Part shown: positions 51,485 to 63,084 of the stretch, piece by piece | Position numbering within the stretch: the first letter of the stretch is position 1 | Layout of the letters: the number at the start of each line of letters is the position of its first letter | Source: Orthosia cruda | Taxonomy: Eukaryota; Arthropoda; Insecta; Lepidoptera; Noctuidae | NCBI GenBank assembly: GCA_964057195.1 | Contig: OZ059855.1 | Span: 17,721,126-17,785,125 of the forward strand | Direction of reading: 5' to 3' | DNA: 64,000 nt | Program-made: the position numbers and the translations under genes | The notes under the pieces: model-generated | Database searches by the model: none | Told to the model about the DNA's origin: nothing | The model's input: only the letters and a program-made list of their open reading frames with translations

Positions 51485-52190
51485 TGGCAGACGAGTGTGT
51501 CATGCTCTCTCTAATGTCTCTCTGATGGTGGCACATGTGTTGGATCATTCGGTTCCCTTCATGATGGTTGAGCTGTGTGGTGCCGATCCATGTGTCATGT
51601 TCGTGAACGGTCGCCATCAGTTGGGATTGGTCATATCTTAGCTGCCTCCGCCTGTTTTTAATTACCTATTTATTGTATTTTTAATTACCTATTTATTGTA
51701 TTTTTAATTACCTATTTATTGTATTTTTAATTACCTATTTATTGTATTTTTAATTACCTATTTATTTTATTTTTAATTACCTATTTATTGTATTTTTAAT
51801 TACCTATTTATTGTATTTTTAATTACCTATTCATTGTATTTTTAATTACCTATTTATTGTATTTTTAATTACCTATTTATTGTATTTTTAATTGTTTGTT
51901 TTACTCTAGACGCTTTTAAGTGCGTTTTTTTTTACATCATTCTCACATATATGTATTTTTCCTACAAGATTATTGTAACCAAATACGTGTAAAACACTTT
52001 TTTTTTTAAAGTGTATGTGTGGAGTTTCTTGTCCGTTCTTCTCCATAACAAGCTACATTTCCGAATGGACGGTTGAATCAATTATTATTATATTTAATTT
52101 TTTTTTGACTTTCGAAAGTGCCGCTTAATGGCCTAATTGATTAAAGAAATTTTGATTGATTTTGATTTTGATTTTAACAGGTATTTTAAT
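51485..52190 (+). mobile_element. LINE 3' end with expanded minisatellite
   Basis: Related to 50095-50425 and (inverted) 60400-60745. It ends AAATTTTGATTGATTTTG with a TTTTGA-repeat tail, a style known from lepidopteran LINEs. A frame of 94 codons at 51357-51641 crosses its start and lacks a known domain; because the sequence is repeated I treat it as element-derived. Confidence 0.65.
51655..51893 (+). repeat. Minisatellite, 23-bp unit, about 10 copies
   Basis: The unit is TTTTTAATTACCTATTTATT plus GTA. The word ACCTATT recurs exactly every 23 bp from 51664 to 51871. Units differ by at most one base (TTTTAT at 51773, TTCATT at 51829). Confidence 0.95.
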
Positions 52191-52264
52191 AAAATCGTTT
52201 TCTGTTGAGATGTAAGTGCGTCCTCTATAAATAAACAGAATATCATAATTATAATGAGCCTTAT
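52191..52264. other. Short gap
   Basis: Nothing recognised. Confidence 0.4.
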
Positions 52265-52980
52265 TATTATTTTTCTGTGTATCTCGGCACCTTAGGGTCC
52301 CGGTCCTTTGAAAGGCATGCGAGGAGCCGAAGCCAATTCATAGAGACTCCGTTAGGCATGTATCAGGAAATGTGACACCAACCAACGATTATCCCTGTAT
52401 GCACTACGCAACTGCACCCAAGGGCAATCCTCGGTTGGTGCAGGACTATTGCAAATTATGGAGAAAAAATGTATTGAGCTATAGATTTTGTAGGTTTAGT
52501 GGATCGATTGCTCAAAACTATAGGATAACTACCGGCCCCTGCCCGACCACTATTGAACTACATGGCTATAAAAGTCAGGGTGACTTGCACACTCAATTCA
52601 TGGGCTAAATATGGGATAAAGGGTCGCTAGCAGTTTAGTGACGTAACACCAAGGGGGCAACATATCCGGAGGTGCTTGAGGAGTGGAGCGGTATACCACG
52701 GCTATCAGGACAATCCCAGAAGTACGGTCAAGACCCTTACCATCACCTTACTGGATTAACTTCCTTCCACCGAGCACGCTTGCTCTTGCGAATCTCCACT
52801 CAAGCCAGTCAATTAAGGCAAGAGAGAGATGAGAGCTCTGGTCCCCGTCAGTTTTCACTTCAACCGGCCAATTAAGGCAAGCCAGAGATGAGGAACAAGA
52901 CTTCTCGCTGGAGATCAGGTCCGTGGGGTCGCCACTGCCCCCCAGCTCGCCACAAAGCTGCCCTGCGGATTATTATTCTG
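52265..52980. other. GC-richer block, probable retrotransposon untranslated region
   Basis: The block stands out in base composition and includes a local duplication: CAATTAAGGCAAGAGAGAGA near 52809 and CAATTAAGGCAAGCCAGAGA near 52869. No domain is found in any frame. Confidence 0.35.
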
Positions 52981-53204
52981 TTTATTTTAATGATAATATT
53001 GACATTTTGATGAGTATTGCGCATACACGTAATAAGTAAATATGGTATCTACTTTTTCGCTTAACCTGAAAAGTATAATATCAGAGTAGTATTTATACAG
53101 GTGTTTTATATTTTCTCTTGCATTGTAATGTAACTCCTCTAAAGCTGGTAAAATCCAGTTCTGATAATTATTAATCATAAAATACCTTCGTACACTTTTT
53201 ATGC
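52981..53204. other. Unassigned gap
   Basis: Nothing recognised. Confidence 0.4.
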
Positions 53205-53400
53205 TACAACCAACCAACCGGTGAAGGAAAACATCGTGAGAGAAACGTCCTAGAACCAAAAATTTGAAGACATGTGACATCCACCAACCCGCACTGGGCC
53301 CGCGTGGTGGATTACGGCCCATTCCCTCTCACAGATAGGGGGCCTGTGTCTCAGCAGTGGGAACATTAATAGGCTGATGATGTGATGTGTGATGTGAACC
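53205..53400 (+). mobile_element. tRNA-derived SINE, 3' half
   Basis: CCGGTGAAGGAAAACATCG, CTAGAACCAAAAATTTGAAG, GGGCCCGCGTGGTGGATTAC and AATAGGCTGATGATG match the family at 34529 and 6551. Confidence 0.7.
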
Positions 53401-54104
53401 AACCACGAGATCCAATAAAATACAGCCATCATATGTGTTGCTGTCTAGCCTATTCTCAAGCAGTTCTTTGCTTCTTTCACAAATAAAATAATATCTGTTG
53501 ACAAGGAACAGAAATATCGCTCATTGAAAATTGCTATCACTGAAACCGCAAGTTCGTACCAAGTGGAATGAAACTTCATTTTATTTCATGAAAAAGAGTT
53601 CATTTTGAAAGTTCATGAACATGTTTCAGTTGTTCTCAAGTTATATTTGTGGTTTAATTTGTTTTCTGTTGATTTGTTTCCGAGATACAGTTTCTGTTCT
53701 GAGTTACAAGTCTTGCCTTGCGGTATGGTTTATTGTTGGGAGGAGAATATTATGTAGTAACTGGAGTACTGGGTATTATTAATGGATTTGGCTTGTTTAT
53801 AGTATAATTAAATAGGGGAAACGATGTAAATGGATCGAAAGACTATTGAATTTTTAATGTGTGCAAAATTCTGAAAAATCTAAATACCAACTTTGAAGGA
53901 GAAAACTCTTTCATCAATTGATAAAATCTCGTATATGTCGTGCTGGTATCGGCCCATTATAAGTTATAAATGTTTTATGGCTCCAATGCGACACCGATTA
54001 CTATTTTTTGCTGTCTGCTAGAGCCATGAACAAAGGCTGTAGCAGACAGCAGCTGCTTTTTTAGCGCCAGTTAAGTCGCGGTCTCATTTGTGAGTTATAA
54101 ACTA
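53401..54104. other. Unassigned sequence
   Basis: Contains GCTGTCTGCTAGAGCC and, 30 bp later, GCAGACAGCAGC as a weak inverted pair; otherwise nothing. Confidence 0.4.
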
Positions 54105-54480
54105 GGGTTTACTAGCATAAAATATTGCCATAACTTACATTGGCATAAGGAAATTAAGCATAATGATCATTACGCATAATGTATAATGCCATAAATACTG
54201 TTGGCATCATAATAATGACGCATAATTTTATAAAGCACACCTAATGTTAGAAATGCATAATGATATTTACACATAATGTTCTTTAAAATAAACCAAACAT
54301 GTTCTTGGCTACAGGGTAATTAATAGACGAATAAATACTATGCCTTAAAAATGTATGCAACTCATAATTATGCTAAAACTGCCTAACTTTGCATTATGGC
54401 AAAGAATTATTATGCTAATAAGAGTTATGCGAAAACTTTATGCAAAACAATACTATGTCTTAAAATGTTATGCCAAGACG
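54105..54480. repeat. Degenerate GCATAAT / TATGC word array
   Basis: GCATAA, ATTATGC or close variants appear about 20 times in 375 bp, on both strands, without a constant period. Confidence 0.6.
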
Positions 54481-54509
54481 GGGATTCCCATAAACTAGTA
54501 GTAGTATTT

Positions 54510-54850
54510 TTTAGGGTTCCGTACCCGAGGGGTCCAAATGGAACCCTATTGATGTCACTCACGTTTCCGTCCGTATGTGCGTCGCGTCGTCTGTCATACG
54601 GGTTTTACAGCAGCCAAGGTTGGAGCTACAGCCTTAAATTTTTCTAAGTTTAAGCATCTTGTTAACCCAAAGCCACACAAATAGTAAAAAAAATTATTTA
54701 AATCTTATTAAGGGAGCAGCCCCCCTGAAACACATTTAAAAATATACAGCTAAAGCGAGGGGCGTGAAACGAAAAAAAAATATCTGCCTCATCGAGTGGT
54801 GTATCGTTTTTTAGAGCTCGTTGAGTAGATAAAAAATGTTGTAAAAATAT
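54510..54850 (-). repeat. Non-autonomous element family ending GGAACCCTAAAAA, one end
   Basis: It starts TTTTTTAGGGTTCCGTACCC, the reverse of the family end at 34160. The other end is missing. Confidence 0.55.
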
Positions 54851-55660
54851 GTGGTACGACATTAATTATTACCTTAATGTGTATGACGGGAAATTTAGAT
54901 TGTCATTGCACAGCACGCGCATCCATAGACAATGTCTATTTTAATGAGCACATAAGCGCCAATAAATGAAAACGTCAAAGTGTGCTATAAAAATTTCAAC
55001 ACTTGCTCATAAAGTGACTCTAATTTCACCGCAATTAGGCACATAATGACACCTGTAATCAAACTGTGACTTTTTCATTGCTATTATTCACAAGTGAGTT
55101 ATAGTTGTTTTTTTTTTGTTGAGTTGCTTTGTTCTCAAACAAGTTTCGATACAAAAAGATCGCGCTCAATAGTATAAATAAATTAATGTACCTATTGCTT
55201 GCTCATTTCATGCAACTTCGTACTTAAATAGATAATTTCGTACTTGTACGTGTTTAATAAATAAAAATTTCACTCAAATATAACTTTTGTTTTTATGTAA
55301 TAAATAAAACTTGAAATTCCAGTTTGTACGTGGCGAAAACGCTATCCGCGAAAAGCCAAAAAAAAAGAAACCTCATACTTTTAGTCTATGGCCGATCGCC
55401 ATTGTTAGATGCGCGCGCATAGGAAAACTGATAATTGTTTCCCGCCATTGCGAGAAATTTTCACAACTCGTTTTCACTGTTGAAAATGATTTTTTTGTAT
55501 TATTTTCTTCACAAGAATGTTGAAAAACGTCGTATGATACACGTGTGTATTGATGATTATCGTCCTCGGCTCTCTTAAGACCCTCACCTAACGGCTCGGG
55601 TCTCAATAGCGCCTCAGCGGTAATCACCAACATTACACACTTGTACCATAATGTACTATT
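54851..55660 (+). repeat. Old interspersed repeat, uninterrupted copy
   Basis: Homologous to the reverse complement of 28540-28958 joined to 31688-31930. Continuity across 55240-55265 shows the pre-insertion state. No frame with a domain. Confidence 0.75.
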
Positions 55661-56182
55661 ATGATGTAGTTGTCTGAAAATCGAAGAAAATGAGAAATGT
55701 TACACTGTGATGGTATTTTTTAAAATTTTACCTATCCAAGAAAATAAAATCGAGTTTATACAATATTTGTTGAATTCATATTTGGAACATTACGTTGTGA
55801 GTGTAGATAAAACATATTCACAGCCCAACTTCAGTGAAGCAACTGTCTAACTAAAGGACAACCACTTACGCAATTCCCACACCATATTATTATTACACCT
55901 AAGTGTACGACGAATCTCATTCATAATATCTTCCTCTATTGTCCCAAATTGCTGGCATACGCCGCCATAACCAGTAGTTTAAGTAAACAATCAGACAATC
56001 AATTTAATTGGTGTTACGGCGTATTACATAAATGGTATAGTGTTTTGTTTTATCTTGATTCTTTTGTTTTTAATGAGACTATTACGGCAATATATCTGTC
56101 CATTACTTGCAGAAAGTAGCTTGTATTCTATTGAACGGTAATAACTTCTCATTGGTTAATGCCATGGCTAAATAATGGAATT
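55661..56182. other. Unassigned sequence
   Basis: No feature supported. Confidence 0.45.
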
Positions 56183-56490
56183 CGCACGGGTCGATCTTCA
56201 AGGTTAAGCAACGCTTGCCGAGGTCGGTCCGTGGATGGGTGACCATCTTTACATAGTGGTCATTTGTAGATTTTTACCCGTAGTTACAGATGGTCAGAAG
56301 CAAAAATGAATCAAAACAAACAATCAATCAATGTCAATCAATCTGACAACAATCTTCCCAGGGGGCATCCTATTACACAGTTACTGGGTTATGGAGGTTA
56401 GATAGGCAGTCCTGGTAAGACTAGAAGCCAATTCCAACATGATTTTGAAAGGACTAGGTAGATTGATTGGTCAATATCAGAATGGCTTGC
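56183..56490 (+). mobile_element. 5S-rRNA-derived SINE, second copy
   Basis: Its head carries CAAGGTTAAGCAACGC and GGTCCGTGGATGGGTGACCA (56201-56249), the latter nearly identical to the 5S internal control region word GGATGGGTGACC. The body shares CCCGTAGTTACAG-like, CACAGTTACTGGGTTATGG and GATAGGCAGTCCTGG words with 42487-42866, in inverse orientation to that copy. Confidence 0.7.
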
Positions 56491-56699
56491 AAGCTCATAT
56501 TTGCACACATTTATAAAGAAAGAAAGAACATTGTATTTATTGGCATTAAAAACAAAAACACCTTAAAATTAAACAAAATAAATAATTAAAACTATTAATA
56601 CCAAAAGGTCCTCAGCTCAGCATTTATGCAAGTTGTGTATGTGTATTGTCGCCCTTAGGATTATAAGCATATTGACGTAGAGTCGTAGATTCGATGGCA
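56491..56699. other. Unassigned gap
   Basis: Nothing recognised. Confidence 0.4.
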
Positions 56700-57256
56700 T
56701 ATAAGGCCTTTTTAACCGACTACCCAAAGAGAGGAGGTTCTATGTTCAACATTATGTTTTTTTTTAATACGTATGTTGACCGATATCTGCGTCAATTGTG
56801 GGTCGATATTGAAAATTTTTTTTTTTTCGTAAAAGTATGTTCCAAAATTGGTCCCATTCTAATTTGGTGAAGATCTGATGAAGAACTTCGGAGATATACA
56901 ACAGAACTCTTCAATTAATAACGGCAAATCTCTCGGAATTGCTGCAATCACATGTCTGCTTATTGTTTATACCATTTCATAACATAACATCACGCCAGTA
57001 CGCTCTTAAGGGGTACGCAGATTTCTCTTTTCACCGGTTATGTTCAAGTTTCATGAAATCTATTCTGGCGTTATAGGTACCTTACTAAACAACTTGCCTA
57101 TTAGGTAGGTACAACTAAAAAGTGAAAAATAAAAAAAACTTTTCTCAAAAAAAATACTACCGACTTCCAAATACAAAACTACAAAGTGAAAAATAATTTT
57201 ATTTTAGAAGTCGGTGTCCATAACGCAAAAAAATGGTACCTACGAAAGACACCGTG
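56700..57256 (-). repeat. Foldback family: companion segment and left arm
   Basis: 56700-57125 is the reversed companion segment (TTTTTAACCGACTACCC to GTACAACTAAAAAGTG). 57126-57256 is one foldback arm plus the loop in inverse orientation to 7617-7644. Confidence 0.65.
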
Positions 57257-57438
57257 TTGAAGGAATAAACTAGAAGTGACTAGAAGTAGCTGGTATTGAA
57301 TTTTATTTAATAGAATCAAAAAGAACAGTACAGTTTTCTTAGTAAGAAAAATATAGATATGTGACAAGAAGAGACTAAAGAGTACAGGACCATTACTTTT
57401 TGTATAAAGGTAAACACCTAACAGTTTGAATATACAAC
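57257..57438. other. Insertion or private sequence inside the foldback
   Basis: About 180 bp separate the two arms here, compared with 28 bp in the 7.5-kb copy. It has no match in the window. Confidence 0.45.
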
Positions 57439-57525
57439 ACACCGACTTCTAAAAATAAAGTTATTTTTCACTTTGTGGTTTTGTATTTGGAAGTCGGTAG
57501 TATTTTTTTGAGACAAGTTTTTTTT
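57439..57525. repeat. Foldback family: right arm
   Basis: ACACCGACTTCTAAAAATAA and TGTATTTGGAAGTCGGTAGT pair with the arm at 57150-57225. Confidence 0.65.
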
Positions 57526-58017
57526 CGTTTCTGTGTCCTTCTGGTTCAAGGTAGCATTTTTCTACGTATTCACAGTCGACCCAGCAGGATAGCACTTAGT
57601 TTCATTAAAACACGAGGCCAGTTTCTGGTTTTGTTGCTAATGACATTTAGCCTACTGTACGAGTACGTGCAGCAAAATGAACTTGAAAACAGTGGTCTGT
57701 AGGTATCTCAGACGCTTATTAATAAGCAGCTGTTGCTCAATGCTAATAATGTCTCGCCATGAGAAAATAATGACATTTATAATGATCTGAGATATTTGGT
57801 AGCCTAACGTTAGGCCAAGGTTCTTTGTGTAAAACAAAACCAACAACAATTAAAATTTTAAAACTCCCGCCACATTTTTATTTCATGCTACATAAATTAT
57901 CTAGTAGTAGACACGCTTCCATCGACAATCTAATAAACATGTAATTATTACATGATATCTTTCGAACATAGTCCGATTCAAACAGTAAAACGCCCATAAC
58001 TTTTGAACGGCGATTCC
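57526..58017. other. Unassigned sequence
   Basis: No feature supported. Confidence 0.45.
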
Positions 58018-58530
58018 GATTTTTAACCCCCGACGGAAAAAGAGGAAGAGTGTGTTGCTGTGTATCTGTGTGTCTGTCTGTGGCATCATATCGCCTCAAC
58101 GGATGAACCGATTTTGATTTAGTTTTTTGTGTTTGAAATGTGATTGTGTCGAGAGTGTTCTTAGCTATGTTTGAATAAAATCGGTTTAGCCGTTCAAAAG
58201 TTATGGGCGTTTTACTGTTTGAATCGGGATGTTTTCGCAAGATAAATGTATCGGGGATTTTTTTAAATTTTGAAATTTTACTTGTCTTCAAATATAGCTA
58301 AGAACACTCTCGATAAATTAAGTTTTATTTGTACCTACATTGTGTGTATCTGTGTGTGCCAAATAAACTAGTTTTCTTTCTTTCTTTCTTTCGATAAAGT
58401 CACCAAATCATCCGATGTTCCAAGTTCATACAAATCATCCGATCAGGAGCTGTTGTGCCACAGACAGATACACAAATACACAGGTACACACGTCGTAATT
58501 ATAACTTTTTCCGTCGGTGGGCTGGTTAAA
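58018..58530. repeat. Element with inverted CCGACGGAAAAAG ends
   Basis: The left end AACCCCCGACGGAAAAAGAG pairs with CTTTTTCCGTCGGTGGGCTG-like sequence near 58507-58526. The left part matches 46290-46625. A CTTT-repeat lies inside. Confidence 0.6.
58372..58393 (+). repeat. Microsatellite (TTTC)n
   Basis: About five perfect tetranucleotide units. Confidence 0.85.
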
Positions 58531-58537
58531 AACATAA

Positions 58538-58742
58538 TCTATACTTTTATACTAATATTATAAAGAGGAAAGATTTGTATTTTTGTATGTAACAAATAAA
58601 CTTAAAAACTACTGGACTGATTTCAAAAATTCTTTCACCGTTAGGAAGCTACACTATCCCCAGGTGACATAGGCTACTTTTTATCCCTGTATTCCCACGA
58701 GAACGGGCGACGACGCGGGTGAAACCGCGAGGGTTCCGCTAG
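58538..58742 (+). mobile_element. Non-autonomous Helitron-like element, second complete copy
   Basis: It begins TCTATACTT after an A and ends CCGCTAG before a T. A GCGG/CCGC stem (58715-58718 with 58725-58728) lies 10 bases before the CTAG, the canonical Helitron 3' signature. Confidence 0.65.
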
Positions 58743-58814
58743 TTCTAAGATAAAGTAACATCTCTAAAAAAAAATTTAAGCAATCATTTAAAAAGGTTAA
58801 AAAAACAAGATTTT

Positions 58815-58925
58815 AGCTAACCGTGCATAGTCATCTAAACTAGACGTATATGCAAAATGTCATCATAATCGGGAGAGGATAATTATTTTAAAATTCAGTT
58901 GTAAGATTTGACCCACATATACTAA
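58815..58925 (+). repeat. Interspersed repeat, copy 3 of 3 (partial)
   Basis: TTTAGCTAACCGTGCATAGT, GTCATCTAAACTAGACGT and AAAATTCAGTTGTAAGATTT match the 37883 family. Confidence 0.55.
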
Positions 58926-59439
58926 CCAACTAACTTACAAGACTAAACATTCAACACGTTATAACCAAACATTTCCTCAAACGTACATTAATATTTCCCA
59001 AACCCACACACACTGAAAACCCGTGTGAAATTCAAAGCAATAGCCCGGGCGAGCCTATTACCGGGCATAATCCAAGACGGTAAGCATGCCACTTATGCCC
59101 TTATGCCCCTTACGACGTATTGTCAGGATGCCTCCACAATGCCCATACAAGATACGTGAGATGTGTCTCAAGTAAGTTCGGACTTGACGGAATTTGTCCG
59201 GGCGAGATTTTTGCTGTGCGACAAATAAAGATGGGGACTTATTGGGTTGTTATCTGGAGAAAATTGTGGGTTTGATTTTTGTCTCTGAACGTGTATTTTT
59301 GTGAGAGAAATTTGGTAACATAAAAAAAGACTTGAACGAAAAATATATAAGGTATCAGTGATTTAGAATTATACCAAAGATCCATGAGAAAAAGGCGTGC
59401 GTTTATTTATATGAATATTTGTATCAAAGCTCTCAAAAA
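58926..59439. other. Unassigned sequence
   Basis: 59040-59110 repeats CCGGGC/TTATGCCC words; no class assigned. Confidence 0.4.
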
Positions 59440-59580
59440 TCTGAAGGAAAACATCCTGAGGAATAAACTAGATACACCTGACCTAGAACCAAATATTCGA
59501 CATGCACCAATGCGCACTGGGTTCACGATATAAATTACGGCCCTCTACCGTAAGAAACAATAAGGCTGATTTTACAACAG
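59440..59580 (+). mobile_element. tRNA-derived SINE, 3' fragment
   Basis: AAGGAAAACATCCTGAGGAA, CCTAGAACCAAATATTCGAC and AATAAGGCTGATT match the family at 53205. Confidence 0.6.
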
Positions 59581-60399
59581 ACAGATACTAACCATCTTAT
59601 AAACGAAAGCAATTGGTAGACGGATACACTTCTTACACAAAGAAAATATAAGGCACAATGCAAATAATTTGGCGATAAATCGTTTCAAGTTCCTAGTCTT
59701 TATGATCAACGAAAGACATTCTAACATTTTCGAACCTACAAGTTCATGAAATTGCATTCTCAATCATTCCTTCCACACACATAACAATTCATCATTACAA
59801 CCCACAATCCACACTCCAGCTCGAGAAAGGCAATATATGCACAAACCCGTAGTCTCAGTACTGAAACCTTCAGTCGTACATGTTTAACGGAACCACGTCC
59901 ATATTGTAATGCTGTCTGAGAATTTACCCGCGATGTTTGTGCTATTGTGTTCCTGTAAGTTTGTGTTGGTTTAAGCTATGAACTTAAGAAACTTGAGATT
60001 CATTTACTACCATAACCATTCCATAAAATCAAGCCTTTAACCGGTCGTGTGTCCAAAATTAGCGATTATATTAGCGAATAGAAAAGCTATTGTGTCTCGC
60101 GTGGATCCTCTTCTTAAACACACGAAAGGGTTAGATAGTGATGCACTAACTACTAGCTTATACAAGATTTTATCCCCTTCGTGGTTTATTCCATAGAAAT
60201 GGCGATTGTTGATTGATTCTGTGATATAAAGTAGTCTAGATGGCACTCAGTGATAAAGTAGATTTCTGTAAGTGAAAAGAATTAGCATAATGGCATTAGT
60301 ACCTGCTTCCAGAAATATCTTTTATACATATTATACAAAATCAAAATATTTTTTTCAACTAAACCTTTTAAAGATACTTTTGAATTATCAAACAAAAGA
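59581..60399. other. Unassigned sequence
   Basis: No feature supported. Confidence 0.45.
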
Positions 60400-60745
60400 T
60401 GAATCTAATTGTACATTTGCAAGCGTCAGTAGGTTTCTATGGAGAAGAATGTGCAAGAAACTCAATGGACACTCTTTTCCATCAGTTTTAAAGTATGTGG
60501 TTACATATTTTTTCTTGGCAAATTACATATATGTGAAAACGATGTAAAAAGACGTGCACGTAAGAGCGTCTAGAGTAAAACCAACAATTCAATAACTACA
60601 ATAAGTAATTAAAAACAGGCCGAGACAGCTAAGTTATGATCAATCCCATCTGATGGAGCACATTCACGAATAAGACGCATGGATTGGCACCACTCAGCTC
60701 AACTATCATGAAGGGAACCAAATGTTCCATCACACAATGCCACAT
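60400..60745 (-). mobile_element. LINE 3' end, third copy
   Basis: The reverse complement of 51500-52060: GTCTAGAGTAAAACCAACAA, AATTAAAAACAGGCCGAGAC and TCATGAAGGGAACCAAATG. It holds a single ATTACTTATTG unit where the 51.7-kb copy has the minisatellite. Confidence 0.65.
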
Positions 60746-61960
60746 CCATGTGCATACAATTTTAATAGTTTAGATTAGTTGTCATTCTCATAAGGATTAT
60801 ATTCCAGATCTTATGAGATTTTTTTAGTTGTAACACTATTCCTATCGAAGACGTATAATCCTAGTACGATTATTGGGTACAATAGCTTACAATTGATGAT
60901 CAAAATAAATAACATGTGATTGGTGTTGTGTGCTCAGGCGCTTGTTTAAGTTTTGTGATCAAGACTCTTTCCACCCTGAATGGGAAAAGATCTTTCCACA
61001 ACAGAATAATTACATACAAACTAATTATAATAAACATACTATACATCGCTCATAACTCACACCACACCATCATAAGCATATTTGCCTACAAAGTTTGCCA
61101 TAACATGTACGGTTTAATAGCATTTTGTTTCCATAAAACATAATGGTTGATTTGTATGTCTTGTTGTGTGGTCGGCTACTATCTGCTAAGTACTGTGGTG
61201 ACCGCTAACGTGGACAGTGCGTGGCCTAGTTTGCTTTAGCTGCTTATGTGTGTCTTTGATCATTTTATGCCGACTTGGTAGGTGTTGTAAAAAATGAGCA
61301 GTTGAATGGAACGGATGGAATATACGCGTAGTGTAATGATTTTGAATACCATTGAGATAATATGTAGTACATTAGTACCCCAATGTTGAACACTTAGTTT
61401 TACTGTTCTGTGTTTATTTAAGTGGCTATTGATAGGCTTATATCAGTTTAATGTTTGTAGTTGTGTATATTATTGTTTGGTGACAATAATGACAAGTTTA
61501 ATAAAATTATTCAATGTTAATAGACATTTTGTTGGTCTTGGATGGCTGATTATGGAGTGCAGTTTTAGGAATGTCTCTAAGTAGTAGTAGCCGCTATAAC
61601 TACGTCAAAAAAACGAACGGCTTCGGTTTTAAATCCTAGATTTTACCAAACATCGTAAAGGTTTGCTCTCAGTGAAACTAAATTCGGCAAAAGTTCAATT
61701 ACAAATCTAGTCCTCTCATACCTATTACTACAAATCATCGAAATAATGACAAACAATAACCGGACAACCACGCCAACCACACATGACAGATGGAACCAGC
61801 TTTTATAAAGTTGTGGTTGCCGCAACCACGATGTGGTTGATTATCGATAGGACCACAACAGATTTCGTTCTGCGGTTCTGTGGGACATGACGCTGTCACA
61901 TTTTATTTTATTGTTTTTTAGGTTTTCAATGACGCGATATAAAATGAAGTGTTTTGTTTT
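60746..61960. other. Unassigned sequence
   Basis: No domain or repeat recognised over 1.2 kb. Confidence 0.45.
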
Positions 61961-61964
61961 TATT

Positions 61965-62150
61965 AAAGAGTATTGGCAATGCCAAAGGGTAATGCTGATG
62001 GCTATGCTTGGCTTTTCCTTACGTGATTGCATCAGAAATGAAGAGCAGAAGGATCAAAGTTACCGACATGAATTGCGAAACTTAAGTGGCAATGGGCACA
62101 CTGCTCCCAGGATGAATGGTCGATGGACCGAAAAATTCTGGACACCGAAA
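61965..62150 (+). pseudogene. RTE-like LINE ORF2 C-terminal fragment
   Basis: Across shifted frames the plus strand gives AMLGFSLRDCIRNEEQKD, then IAKLKWQWAHCSQDEWSMD and KILDTES. These correspond to the RDxIRNExIRRR and LAKLKWxWAGHIAR words of insect RTE-like LINEs. Frameshifts make it non-functional. Confidence 0.7.
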
Positions 62151-62154
62151 GCTG

Positions 62155-62340
62155 AAAGACGTCCACTGCTGAACATAGCCCCCCACAAGTGTCACCACAT
62201 TGACCAGCCTTGTGCTTCTAGTATCCAATGGATTTCCGTAACCAAAACAAGGTCATCGGTTCACCTAGTGGGAGGCCTTCCAACGCTGCGTCTTCCAGTA
62301 CGCGCTCGCCACTCCAGAGCTTTTCGATCACATTGACCAA
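62155..62340 (-). pseudogene. RTE-like LINE tail, opposite orientation
   Basis: GACGTCCACTGCTGAACATA to AGTGGGAGGCCTTCCAACGC matches 10803-10940. It abuts the plus-strand piece head-to-tail in the opposite orientation. Confidence 0.7.
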
Positions 62341-62424
62341 CCACTTAAGTTTGACAATACTTCTTTATCTGTCTTTGAATATTATCTTCTTGTTCTTCTT
62401 CGGTATACTCTTGACTTAAGCGGT

Positions 62425-62705
62425 CGTGGTCATCATGTTTCAGTGAGACTCCGGGCTGACATGACTCGCCTCATGCGACGACATCCTTCTCCGTCGGCTG
62501 TTACTCGGATGCACTCATGACGAACCGCTGCAGACTTGCAGATCTGGTCGGTCCATCGCTTGGAAGACATGCCGCGCGCTCTTGATCCTTCCACTTTACC
62601 CTGGACCACAAGCCTCTCAGTAGAATCGTTGCCTCGAAAGGAAATGTGACGAAAGAACTGAAGTATTCGAGCCTGGACTACAGCCGATAGACGCTGCTTG
62701 ATGCC
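62425..62705 (-). pseudogene. RTE-like LINE ORF2 C-terminal fragment, different family
   Basis: The minus strand from 62703 reads GIKQRLSAVVQARILQFF, RHISFRGNDSTERLVVQGKV, EGSRARGMSSKRWTDQICK and then HECIRVTADGEGCRRMRR. It is open for about 90 codons. The IxxFFGHxxRR and RxRGxxxxRWxDQI words mark the ORF2 end. Confidence 0.75.
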
Positions 62706-63084
62706 GAACTTTATCTGTTCACACTAAATAACACCACATCATAAAATCACAGTCTCACCCAGAAACACGCTCCTACATTAAACAAACAACATCTATTCCA
62801 CAAACAGTTAACTGCCGAACTTTTTTACTCGCAAGTAAACTGACGAATTTATCAAGGGCCCTTTACACACGGCCCGTAAAAACTCTCTCCGGAATAAATA
62901 CATCAGTTCGGTGCTGCGGACTTTAATTTATCGCTCCCTGTGGATCGGGCTGGACAGGTATAAATGGCTCGGCCGCTCCAACTTAAACGATAGATTTGCG
63001 TGAATTTTTGAAAGACATTTCTCGAGTCTGGTTTAATTTGTTGAAGTGTTGTAGCGTTGGCATCAGATGCATCAGCATCCAATG
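62706..63084. other. Unassigned; one TATA-like word
   Basis: CAGGTATAAATGGCTCGGCC at about 62955-62974 resembles a TATA-type core promoter in a locally GC-richer tract, but no transcript can be traced from it. Confidence 0.25.

Noticed and set aside
51357..51641. A 94-codon cysteine-containing protein or last exon
   Set aside because: Most of the frame lies in a repeat with two other copies in the window that do not keep the frame.
56201..56249. A 5S rRNA gene
   Set aside because: Only the internal promoter region resembles 5S; the rest is a SINE body shared with 42487-42866.
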